This document shows, piece after piece, positions 36,243 to 47,300 of a stretch of DNA of 64,000 nucleotides. Location of the stretch: positions 402,001-466,000 of the forward strand of contig JANATG010000011.1 of assembly GCA_029449235.1 (NCBI GenBank), given 5' to 3'. The stretch's first letter is position 1. The number at the start of each line of letters is the position of its first letter. The translations under genes and the position numbers were made by a program. Origin of the DNA: Linnemannia schmuckeri. Taxonomy: Eukaryota; Mortierellomycota; Mortierellomycetes; Mortierellales; Mortierellaceae. The notes below the pieces were generated by a model. The model was not told the DNA's origin and made no database searches. It was given only the letters and a program-made list of their open reading frames with translations.

Positions 36243-37592
36243 TTAAGTACGCTGGACACCGCCGTATTGCTGCGTATGTTTAGCAACCAAACCCAACTGC
36301 CGTGCAGCCTGCAAAGCAAAACTAGGATCCCGCAAGAACCCACGTCCAATCGCAATCAGATCCGCCTTCTCCTCCTGCAAGACTTTCTCCGCCTGAACAC
36401 CATCATTGATCAATCCCACTGCGACCACATGGAGTCCAGGAACGTTGCGCTTGACCTGCTCCGCGAAAGGAACCTGGTAACCCGGGAACGCCTTGATCTT
36501 TTGCTGGTACGTGTTTCCACCAGACGAGACGTGGAAAACGTCCACACCTGCATCCTTGACCCACTTGGCAATCTGGACCGTCTGCTCAATCTCCCATGAG
36601 GGACCCTCCAAATGCTGGACATAGTCGGTAGCCGAAACTCTGAGGATGATCGGCTTCTCGGCGGGGAAGTTGGCACGAACCTCCTTGATAACCTCGAGCA
36701 AGAAGCGAGCACGGTTCTCGAGGGATCCTCCGTAGTGATCGGTACGCTTATTGGAGACGGGAGAGAGGAAGCTGTGAATGAGGTAACCGTGGGCACCGTG
36801 GATCTCAACTGTGTCCATCCCGGCCTTGTTGGCGCGGACGGCGGCGGCTCCAAAGGCCTTGACGAGGTCTTGGATCTCGTCGAGTGTGAGCTCGCGTGGG
36901 GGGAAGAGGTCTTTACCCCAGGCCAGGCCTCCTGTAGGGCCGACGACGTTCTCAGGCCAGAATTCGGACTGCTCGTGTTGCGTGTATCCTGCCGTGTCCG
37001 ATGCCTACAATTTGGATTTGAAATGATTGAAGGTAAGGTCAGTTTCCACGATCGTTTTGCTTTTGTAGTATAGCTTCACGATCTTTATTCACAAACAAAC
37101 GTAGTTTACCTTGCGACCGGCATGAGCCAATTGGATACCAATCTTGCCTCCCTGAGCATGCACAAAATCCACAATCCGCTTCAACCCCGAGACATGCTCG
37201 TCACGATATACACCAATATCTCCGGGAGTGATCCTTCCAAACTCAGCAACAGCCGCAGCCTCCATGATCGTCAAGCCAGCACCGTGAAGACTATAAGCTC
37301 CAATGCTGACGAGATGAAAGTCCGAGACGAAGCCGTCCTGGGAGGAATCCATACACATGGGGGCGACGAGAATCCGGTTGGGGATGGTTAGGTTCTTGAC
37401 GGTAAAGGGCTGGAAGAGCAATGGGACCTTGAAGTCTTCTTCAGTAGAGGACTTGGCGGAGATAAAGGTACCGGGGGCGATGGGCTGGGGGACATGATAG
37501 CGCTGTTGAGGGTATTCGATAATCAGCTCTGGGATGGCTTCTTTGGAGATGTGGGTGATGGGTGCGATGCTTGAGGACTTGATCGACGGCAT
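36243..37592 (-). CDS. Old yellow enzyme-like NADH:flavin oxidoreductase (copy 1)
   Basis: FMN-dependent ene-reductase that reduces activated C=C bonds using NAD(P)H; the physiological substrate is unknown. Two exons (37592-37110, 37004-36243) give 414 aa. The N-terminal 50 residues precede the TIM barrel, which opens with VPLLFQPFTVKNLTIPNRI. LVAPMCM has the Cys typical of the YqjM (thermophilic-like) class, unlike classical yeast OYE. GIQLAHAGRK is followed by TVEIHGAHGYLIHSFLSP (His pair binding the substrate anion), YGGSLENRARF, LRVSATDY, FHVSSGG and IAIGRGFLRDP (phosphate-binding end of the FMN site). No signal peptide, so probably cytosolic. The intron lies directly after HAGRK, exactly as in the divergent paralogue at 39379. 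A 31-base T run on the coding strand and an AAAAT array lie just upstream of the start. The end faces UGGT across 172 bp. Confidence 0.92.
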
Positions 37593-37686
37593 TTTTGTTG
37601 TTGCTGTATGAAAGAACGGGTATTTAAAAACTTGCTGTGGTTTGTTGCTGATGTTGTTGATGATGATGATGAAGAAGATAAGATTG

Positions 37687-37720
<34 letters not shown>

Positions 37721-37765
37721 AGAGTAACGGTCCTTTTAAATAAAATAAAATAAAATAAAATAAAA
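37687..37765. repeat. A31 homopolymer followed by AAAAT pentamer array
   Basis: 31 A at 37687-37717, then five AAAAT-type units at about 37738-37765, in the upstream region of OYE copy 1. Confidence 0.9.
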
Positions 37766-38566
37766 AAAAAGAAGAAAGAAAGAACCCTGCTTTAGAAACA
37801 ACCTGTCCCACTGTCGCACACCGTCAAACAATTACGCTTTTTTGTTTGTTTGATTTTACCTTTTTTCACCATCCTTTTCCAAGCAACTGTCGTTTGGCTG
37901 TTCGAATGGAATTTATTTTTGAGTGATGACAAATGCACAGGGCACCCGTCACATTGAAGGTTTGCAATAGACGTCCTAATCCTCTCGCGAGTGGTGCAAT
38001 TTGGATTTTCGGAGTTCTCTTCAATGAAATGAAGCTGAGGGGGGAAAAGAGAAAGAGTTCCTGGGGTCCATATGGATCCACATGGATCCAAATTGGATGT
38101 TGCCAAACTGAAAGGATAAACTCATGCCGGTGAAGTCTGGACTCTCTTTTCGTCTTCTTTTTTTTTCTTTCTGTTTTTTTGAAGAGAAGCAAGAGGGACG
38201 AGATAATAAAGCAAGTATATATGTTCCCATCATCCTACAAGAAGAAAATATGTCAATTGAATTTTCGATTTGTAATTGATTGTTTGTTGTTATTGACGTT
38301 GGGTGCATGAGCCGTACTATTCGAAGCTAGCTTGCATTTCAGGAAGCGGCGAACATTTTTTTTTCTTCGATGCATGGAGCAGACATGCACCTCACGTGCA
38401 GCCTTTTTTGTCTGTTTGTTTTTTGTTGAAGGAATTTCGCCCTTTTTGCAAGATAGCTCGCTTTTCATTTTCAGGGGAAAACAAACAATCAGCCCGTTGA
38501 TTTGTCATGTCATAGATGACGTTCTTTTCTCCAAAGAACAAAACACAAGTTCGTGTAGAGAATTGG

Positions 38567-38603
38567 ATGGACGTGCGAGGCGTAATATCGGGCATTACGT
38601 TGG
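38567..38603 (+). repeat. 37-bp direct repeat, copy A
   Basis: Begins ATGGACGTGCGAGGCG; 30 of 37 bases match copy B, 104 bp downstream. Confidence 0.85.
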
Positions 38604-38670
38604 GTAAGTGCAGATAGAAGAGGCTCCTCACCGTGCTTTTGGAAGCAAAGTCGAAAGAAAGAAGAATAGA

Positions 38671-38707
38671 ATGGACATGCGAGGCGTTTTCTCGGGTATT
38701 ATGCTGG
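38671..38707 (+). repeat. 37-bp direct repeat, copy B
   Basis: Begins ATGGACATGCGAGGCG; partner of copy A. Its ATG frame continues for 34 codons to a TAA near 38775. Confidence 0.85.
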
Positions 38708-39378
38708 TCAGGGTCAACTGGGAAGAGAAGGGGCTGTTTATTGCGTCTATGAAATCATTTTTATTGAATAGCTAAAGCAAGAGGTTGCTCATGGGTTCTC
38801 TGAAAAGAAAACTGAGAAAAGAAAGAAAAGCAGAGTGGGATGCTGGTTCCCAAGGTAGAAGCAGCATCCAATCGATAAAGGACAGCAATGATAAAATAAA
38901 AATGGAGCTTTACATTGCCAGCAACGACCCGAGGGGATTCTATAACACATGGCTGGCTCGGCTGGCACTCAATTAATGAATGCAAGAACGGAAAAGAAAC
39001 AAGGTACACGAATAAGTACGCGTACCTTTAGGCTGTTAATAATCGGAAAGTGGGTGAGTGCAAATGTCCAAGAGGCAAGATAGTTCCATAGATGGGCACG
39101 ACCTGGGCTGAGGACGATGATGGAGTATAGAGAGGAGTTCAATTGCGACATAAAGAGTCTTTCGAATTGATTTGTAAGAGCACAAAGGGTGAAAAAGTAG
39201 CCCGGAATTCACCCAGCCAATGAAATCGCTTCGATTGGACGACCAAAATCATTCTTAAAAGAGGCCTTCTCCCCACTCTTTTTTTTCTTCATTTTACAAC
39301 ACACAACAACAACAAGCTCCTCTTCATATTCAGCATTCTTTCTCTAACACGCACACACATACAAAAAAAAATATAACA

Positions 39379-40750
39379 ATGGTCGCCTCAAACAACACCA
39401 ACAACAACACTACCGTTGATATTACTGTGGAAAAGAACACACGGATTCAATACCCTCAGGAGCGCTACTTTATCGATCAGCCCAAGGCTCCTGGCTCATA
39501 CCTCGGACCCATCGATGCCACCAAACCCGGTGCTGACAAGATCCCCCTCGTCTTCCAGCCATACACCGTTAAGGATCTCACCCTCGCCAACCGATTCGTT
39601 GTCGCCCCCATGTGCATGTTCTCCTCGACCGATGGCTTCTTCACCGACTACCACCTCGTCCACCTCGGTTCCTTTGCTACCTTGGGTGCTGGATTGATCT
39701 TGGCCGAAGCTACCGCTGTCGTTCCTGAGGGACGTATCTCCCCCTCTGACACTGGTATCTGGAAGGACGAGCAGATCCCTGGCTTGAAGCGCATTGCCGA
39801 CTTTGTGCATGCCCAGGGCAGCAAGCTCGGTATCCAGCTCGCTCATGCTGGCAGAAAGGTAAAAAAAAAAAAAGTTTAATTTGTTATTTATTTATTTTTT
39901 TTCTTTTGGTCTGCACGACATCATTTCTTTGGAGTCACGACACTAATTTTCCCACCCACCAAACCCATTAATTAATGTTATACAGGCATCCATTAAGGCA
40001 TTCTATGCTGACCTCCCCGAGTCCGCCTACTGGAAGGACAACGTTGTTGGACCCAGCGGTGGAGCCGATTTCCAATGGGATGCTAACCACCACGTCCCCC
40101 GCGAGCTCTCCCTTGAGGACATTGAGGAGACCATCAAGGCTTTTGGAACAGCTGCTGCTCGTGCTCACAAGGCAGGTCTTGACACTGTCGAGATCCACGG
40201 CGCTCACGGATACCTGATTCACCAGTTCCTTTCTCCCATCAGCAACCAGCGCACCGACAAGTACGGAGGATCGCTCGAAAATCGCGCCCGCTTCTTGCTC
40301 GAGGTCATCCGTGAGGTTCGCGCCAACTTCCCTGCCGAGAAGCCCATCTTCCTCAGAGTCTCTGCCACCGACTATGTCGAACACTTGGACGCACCTTCCT
40401 GGGAGATCGAGCAGACTGTTCAGATTGCCAAGTGGGTCAGGGAGGCTGGAGTTGACGTCTTCCACGTCTCATCTGGCGGCAATTCTCCCAAGCAGGTCAT
40501 CAATGCTGGACCTAACTACCAGGTTCCATTTGCTGAACGTGTCAAGAAGGAGGTCCCTGGTCTCGAGGTTGTTGCTGTTGGCTTGATCACTGGAGGCAAG
40601 CAGGCCAATGAGGTCCTTGAGGAGGAGAAGGCCGATTTAGTTGCCATTGGTCGTGCCTTCTTGAGAAGCCCCAACTTTGTTCTCAACGCTGCACAGGAAC
40701 TGAACGTCAAGGCCAAGTTCTCTGCCCAGTATGAGCGCGGTCGTATGTAA
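39379..40750 (+). CDS. Old yellow enzyme-like NADH:flavin oxidoreductase (copy 2)
   Basis: Same family and length (414 aa) as the divergent gene at 36243-37592. Exons 39379-39858 and 39986-40750. Motifs in order: VFQPYTVKDLTLANRF, VVAPMCM (YqjM-class Cys), GIQLAHAGRK, YWKDNVVGPSGG, TVEIHGAHGYLIHQFLSP (substrate-binding His pair), YGGSLENRARFLLEVIREVR, LRVSATDYVEHL, FHVSSGG, VAIGRAFLRSP. The C-terminal half is close to copy 1, while the first 45 residues differ (Asn/Thr-rich here). Coding DNA is richer in GC-ending codons than copy 1, suggesting higher expression. The leader is CA/AAC-rich and the start context is ATAACAATGG. Predicted cytosolic FMN ene-reductase; substrate unknown. Confidence 0.93.
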
Positions 40751-41318
40751 ACTACTACTCGATAATCCACATAGATTACCACGCACTATACCTTTCTGGG
40801 TAACTTCTATCTTTCTCTTCTCTCACTTGTACTATACTCCCTTCCTCATTGCATATTTAAAATAAAGTAATCGATCAAAACAAAGTTAAACGGTGTAAGT
40901 GCATTGGTGAATCGTGGCGCTTTTGGAAGATGCCAATGTCAGCCAAGCAAAAGGCAGCTGTCCTGCAAGGGCGCAGCATATTCATGCAGCAGCAATTAGT
41001 AAAAAGGAAAGAGAGGCACAGAGCATAAAAAACTAGGGGTGGCAAAGCAAACTGTTAGTCTATTTTGCTTTTCTGCTACGCTTTGGGCTGTGTCAAATCA
41101 AGGACTCATCTCTTATTTTGCATGAAAATTGAGAGCGGCGTGTTTTGCCTTCTGGTCAAAAAAAAACATCTATAAAAGGGGCCACACTCCCACACCTCTT
41201 CTTTTCTCCCTTTTGTTTTTGTTCGTTGTCCCTCTTCCTATTTTCCCACCTTCCAAACCAACTTCGCTCCTACAATTTTTTCCTTTTCTAACCGTTATTT
41301 TTTCACTTTACAGCCATC
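40751..41318. promoter_or_regulatory. Intergenic region OYE copy 2 / macroglobulin-FG gene
   Basis: 568 bp holding the OYE 3' UTR (AATAAAG near 40861), then the promoter of the next gene with a TATAAAA sequence near 41171 and a CT-rich leader (41190-41310). The sequence TTTACAG just before the ATG could be the acceptor of a 5'-UTR intron. No gene seen. Confidence 0.5.
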
Positions 41319-44300
41319 ATGTTTGCACGCCCTTACAATTCGACTCCTCACGCCACAGAGCTACAGGCCCTCGAGGAGTACGCATTGAACCCCGACAAGC
41401 GGCTGGAAATCGTCCAGAAGCACCGCAAGCTCTCTAAGGAATACTACCTCTATGGACTGCGAAAGCTGTCTCAGAGCCTCCAGGACCCTGCTACGCCCCC
41501 CACCAAGGAGAAGATCGATGAGGCGGTCAAGTTCCTCAAGGACGCCGAGGACTCCAAGATCAACTTCAATGGGAATATCCTCAGCCAGTGCAAGGCCCAG
41601 TTCGCGATCCTTGGCTTCCATGTCAACCCTGAATTGCTCACCAAGGAGCTGTCCTTCAATCCCAACTCGGTCACTCAGCTCGAGTGCAGCGTCAGCGTGC
41701 CAGATACCAACACTGCGCATCAACAGCAACAACCTCAGGATATCATCGACACTCTCCCGTCGACCATGGACCAGCGGAGTTTTAAGACCGAAGTCCTCAC
41801 CAAGAATGTCGTCGACGAGATGGCCCTCAAAGGAACATGGAAGTCCATCCAGGCAACAGCTTGGCCTCATCTTTTGTCCCACCCAGACATTGAAGACGTC
41901 CTGCTAAACAAGCTGCATCACGATCGCCTTTTGGCGTTCTTCAAGGACATGGACATCATGCACTCGCCCAAGAGTCTGCACATCATTGGCAGGGCAGACA
42001 TCAGCCGCATGGATGAGTTGGTTGTCAAGGTCATCCTCAAGCTCTACGACCACAAGCAACTGGATTTTTCGGAAAACTTCAAGGCTTACAAGAACCTGAC
42101 GAGCGCGCAACTCGACGTCATCAAGCAGGAGAAACCCGGTGTCATGGCTAACGAAGGCTTTGTCGGATTGTTAGAGAAGCGTATCTTGCCCCTCCCGTTG
42201 ATGGGCTCGGACAAAGTTGCGAAGGGTGAAAGTCATCGGGAGTGGCTGAATCGAATGATTACATTCGTGGACCCGCTCTCGTCAAAGTTCAACCGACACA
42301 AGTTGTCCGTTTACTTGATGAGTCTGGAGCTCGATCTCGCCTTGGGCATTTGGAACCAGGCCATGTTTTTGAAGTAAGAAGATCCTTCGTTAATTTTGAC
42401 ATATTATTTCCCCGGCGATAACAAGGCATCCGTCATTCGCTAATATGCCCCAATTTTTTTATGTTTCTACTAGGTATGTTGCCATCCATCGCAACCATTA
42501 TGAATACAATGGCGCCATGTTGAAAGGAAAGGCTTATGTTGACATGAGCAACAAAGGACCTCTACCCCATTGGTCAAAAGTAAGAAATTACGTATGGTGG
42601 CAACACGGACCTATATCGAGCTTTTACTTCCTCATTCGGTATTACTAACTTGTACTCATTTTATTTTTTTTTCACGCGGATATTGTAGAGGGTCGAGGTT
42701 GTCACAAGGGAGCGCGACACTGAAGTTGTGAACGAGTATCTGGAGCACTTCTTGAAGATTGAGAAGTCGACATCCGCCTACGAACCCTACTTCTCGTTAA
42801 CGTTCCTCAACGCCCTACTCGGTCGCGTGATGCTCTACTCTGGAGACAAGGATGAAAAATGGTAAAAAACGCGCTTTTCTCTGCTGTTTCATAACAATGC
42901 TTAGAGAGTCATCATTTCATACTAACGATTTCGTCCGCTCTTGTCTTTTGTAATACCTCTCTTAACCAGGTCAAAGATGTTGAACATCCGCGAAAACATC
43001 AGCTCGCTCACCGACAAAACCATCCTAAAGTTCTCCAGCGACAACCCCGACACCTTCTTGCCCTCAGATCCTGTCGTCTTCAAGCTAAAGGTCAAGAACG
43101 CCAACCGTGTCCTGGTTCGCATTTTTGAGGTCAAGACACTGGAGTACCTCCAGCAGCACGAGGGTCCAGTGGGTCAAGCACTGAACTTGGATGGACTGAC
43201 TCCCAACTGGGAGCACAACCTGACATTTGATCATCCACCCATTGAGATGCACGAAGTTCTGATCGACTTGCCTGAGTTGGCTGACCGTCGAGGATCTTTC
43301 ATTGTGGATGTCATCTCTGGTGGTGAAAACAGCTCTGTGTACTTTACCAAGGTAATTTATCGAAAATTAACGCCTACATTTCGAACAGGCAAGATGATAT
43401 TACAGTGGACTGATATGAGCAGATTTATGGATCTTTTAGGGATACTTTGATTACATCGAGAGACCAAGTGCAGCAGGGCATGTTTTGACCATCGTAGACG
43501 AGGATCAAAAGAAGATTGAGAAGGACGTGTCTGTGTGGTTCAACGGATACTACTACAAGGTAAGCAATAAGTACCGCTTACTCGATAGCAATAGTTACTC
43601 TCACCATAAAGAAAAACGTACTTCAATGCCCGGCATTCACATCATGCAAATTTTATGATATCGCGGTATAGACGAACGAAAATGGCGACATCGTAATCCC
43701 TTTCCGTCGCAGAGATGGGGATATTCCAGCAGCTTTTGTCTACATCAACCACAAGGATTTTACATCTCGCCGACCGTTCCTTCAACAGCCCGAATCTTAC
43801 TCGATGTCGCTGTCGTACCACCTCGACAGCGAATCTCTTGTTTCCGGATCTTTCGCAAAGGTAAGCCACCACCTTCTGGCCTCTATACTTTCTTTTACCT
43901 ACGAGAACAATTATATCCTGAGCTAACACTTGTGACTTTCTTGATCATAGATCTTGCTCAAGCCAGTTGTGGAGCTCAACAGCGTCGGTGTGGTGTGCCC
44001 AGTCGAGTTGCTTGAACAGGTTACATTACAAGTTGTGACTAGTGATACCAGTGGAATCGATGTCACCAACACCGTGCCCGACTTTAAGGTCTACGATGCC
44101 GACTGGTCAGAGCATAGCTTCCAAGTCCCCGAGAACTTTTCGTCTATTGATCTTACCCTCTCGGCGCGCATCAAGGTCCTTGCCACTGGCGACTATTTTG
44201 AACTCTCGGAGCATAAGCGAATTCATGTCGAAACGTAAGGCAAACCCTTTGAAAATTCTTTTTTCGGACACATCTTTATATTTTTTAAAATCGCCATGTG

Positions 44301-47300
44301 TATTAATCCGTGTGTTCTTTTTTGTCGTTCCTTTGGATATAGCAACGAAGTCGACAAGTCTGTTAATGTTGTATCTAAACTCCGCAACCAGGCGGTTCAA
44401 GTTCACGGAGAGGTTTACACCTCGCTGAAGAAGACCGCTAGCGGTTATGAAGTCCATGTCTTTGGAAAGAACGGTAAGTTATCACTAGGATTGACTCCAG
44501 GTTCGCCAATTCAGCTTACTCTTGTAGAACCTCGTACTGACACATTATTATGTATATGCATCAAATAGGCGAGAGGAGATCCAATATCCCTCTTCAATTC
44601 ACGCTCACCCACTCGATTTGGGCAGAGTCATTCACCATTTACTTGAAATCGGACGAGAATGGTGTTGCTCACTTGGGACCACTTTTAGACATTGAGGACT
44701 TGACCTGTAAACTTACACGAAACGTCTGGGAACTCCATGAGCAGACTACTGGCAAATACCCGGGCGTTATCCATGGAACTGTTGGCCAGCCCATTCACTT
44801 GCCTATGGGTCGCTCGGACGTCAGCTTGGTCCGTACCGTTTCGCTCTTCAGACGTTCACCTGAAACTGGCAACGATGAGTAAGTTTCTCTCACTTTTTTA
44901 CGACTATACCACCTTGGGAGTCGTTTCGCAAATGTAGCTAACATATTGCCATTATTTGTTCAACGATATTTAGATGTCTTCTCGAGGACTGTACTTCGAA
45001 AGCCAAGTACGACAACGGCGTTGTGACGATTCGGAACCTCGCCGCAGGGTACTACACCTTCAGGGTTGGAGACCTCATGGAGATTGAGATCACCATCTGT
45101 CACGCCCCTACCAAGCCCATCATCGAAGGATTGGAAGAGTTCAACATCGACTCTCAGTGGTTGGTCCAGATTCCCGATAGCGCAAAGCACCCGCTCTATG
45201 TCCAACCCCCCATCGCCAACGAGGAAACTCGGACTGTCGAAATCCAGGTCCGTAATTGGACCCCCGATACTAGAGTTCTTGTAGTGGCGACAAAATTCTT
45301 GCCACCCAAGATGGCGTATGAGAATCTGTCCGTCCGAGACTTTGAGAAGCCGTCGTTGAAGGCTAAGGCTGAGCTTACGGCGACGACGTATCGCACTGGA
45401 CGAATCTTGGGCGATGAATATCAGTATATTTTGAACAGGAAGGCTCAGTCCACACATTGGGCTGGCAACCTTCTGACCAAACCCAGCGCGCTTTTGGCGC
45501 CTTATGTAAGTTTTAAGCAATAGTGATGCAGATTAATCCCACGAGTTCCTCCTGCTAAAATCTCCAGTACTAATTCGTCTTAATCAACTCTTGCTTCCTA
45601 CTTCTAGAGCATCGCGAATACGACGATGAAGAACCAATCAATGGCGAACCAGAACACGGCTAACATGACAGCGAAATCGAACGCGTTCGGCAGCACAGGA
45701 GGAGAAGGACGAGGACTCGGCAAGGGAGGTGCTGCTCGCCACCGCAGGATCCTCCCTCCAGGTTTGCATCCCGTGCTGGGTTTCATGGCGAATCCTAACG
45801 TTGTTGTAGCCAACTTGGTTCCCAACCAGTCGACAGGTCTTGTCAGCATTTCTTATGACACATTTGGCGAGGGTAGCTTTTTGCAAATCTTTGTCAGTGA
45901 TGCCCATCAGGCTCTTCTGAGAACCCTGGTTGTTCCTGGACTGAGTGGAGTCGAGTACCAGAAGCGGGATCTATGCTTCAAGAGCGCTCTGGTGCATAAC
46001 AAACACTATATCGGCGAACGTACTGGAGTTCAGTTGGATCCCAAATTACGTATCACCACCATCAGCAGCAGTGGAATAGCCACCGCATCGGAACCACACT
46101 CGATCCAGCTGAGCTCGACCGGAAGCTCGGCCTCGTCTATCCGCGTGATCAACTCTGTTAGCCAAGTGTATGATCTATTATTGACCCTCCTGCAGCTGTC
46201 CGCGCAGGCGACGCTTCGAAAGTTTGGGTTCATTGTCGAGTGGGACCGTCTCTCGCTGGCGGACAAGAACGAGAAGTTCTCCAAATGGACCTGTCATGAG
46301 CTGAATCTGTTCTTGTACAAGAAGGATCGCAAGTATTTTGACGACGTCGTCGCTCCCTTCATCAAGGTAACATATATTGCCCGCACTGCAAAGATTTTTC
46401 TCTCTCTATCGAGAATAAAATACTAACTTTTAACTATTTTTCACTTCTAAATTACAATAGAACAAGCTGATCAAGTCATTCGTCGATGACTACCTGATCG
46501 GCACCTCCTTGGAAAAGTACACATCCCTTAAAGAGTTCAACCTCCTGACATGCATGGAAAAATGTCTCCTCGCTCAGAGGATCCCTCGTCTGAAACCCTC
46601 GGTCGCTCAATGGATTCGGAGCAGAGCCCGCAACACCAAGGTCGCAGCCGATATCAGGCTCTTCCAGACCGTTATGAAATCTGGAGCCACTCAGGAACTG
46701 GCTGCGGCTCCTGCTCCTACTTCGCCGAAATATTCGCCTACGTCTCCGGCTTACTCGCCATGCTCTCCGAGCTACTCGCCTACATCTCCAGATACTGCTC
46801 CTACAAACCGAAGGTACGTCGCTTATTTTTTTACATTTTGTGAAATAGCGCTGAGTCGAATGATGTGTGAGAGGCACGAGACACATTGTCAAAACCAACG
46901 CAACTGTAGCCTCCTTTAACATCTGTATCATTTCATTTTGCTTTTCGATTACTCATTCTCTCTGAATTTAGATTCCCTTTCAGTGCTGTCGAGGGTGAAC
47001 ACGACGAAGACGAAGATGATGAAGACTCAGACGACTACGAGTTTATCGAAGAGAGGGTCGCTGTAGCTAAACCTCCACCCCGCCCTATGGTCAAATTGGC
47101 AAAAGCAGCGCCTCCATCAATGGCAAGGGACGACATCGTCGTCGGTGCCGCTTCTGTCTCCACTGGTACCGCGTTTGCACAAGCACAAGCACCCGCCGCA
47201 CAACCTGCTACGCGAGCCCAACGAATGCAAGAGCAACAGCAACAGCTACAACAACAGCGCATGGCATACGCTGAGAGAAGATATATGGACTCGTCTGCAC

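Larger units (their letters stand above)
37593..39378. promoter_or_regulatory. Divergent intergenic region between the two OYE genes
   Basis: About 1.8 kb of non-coding DNA between two divergently transcribed paralogues. It holds a 31-base A run (37687-37717), an AAAAT array (37738-37765), a two-copy 37-bp imperfect direct repeat (38567-38603 and 38671-38707) and a CA/AAC-rich leader just before 39379. No larger gene is supported. Two very short frames start at the repeat copies (see findings). Confidence 0.5.
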
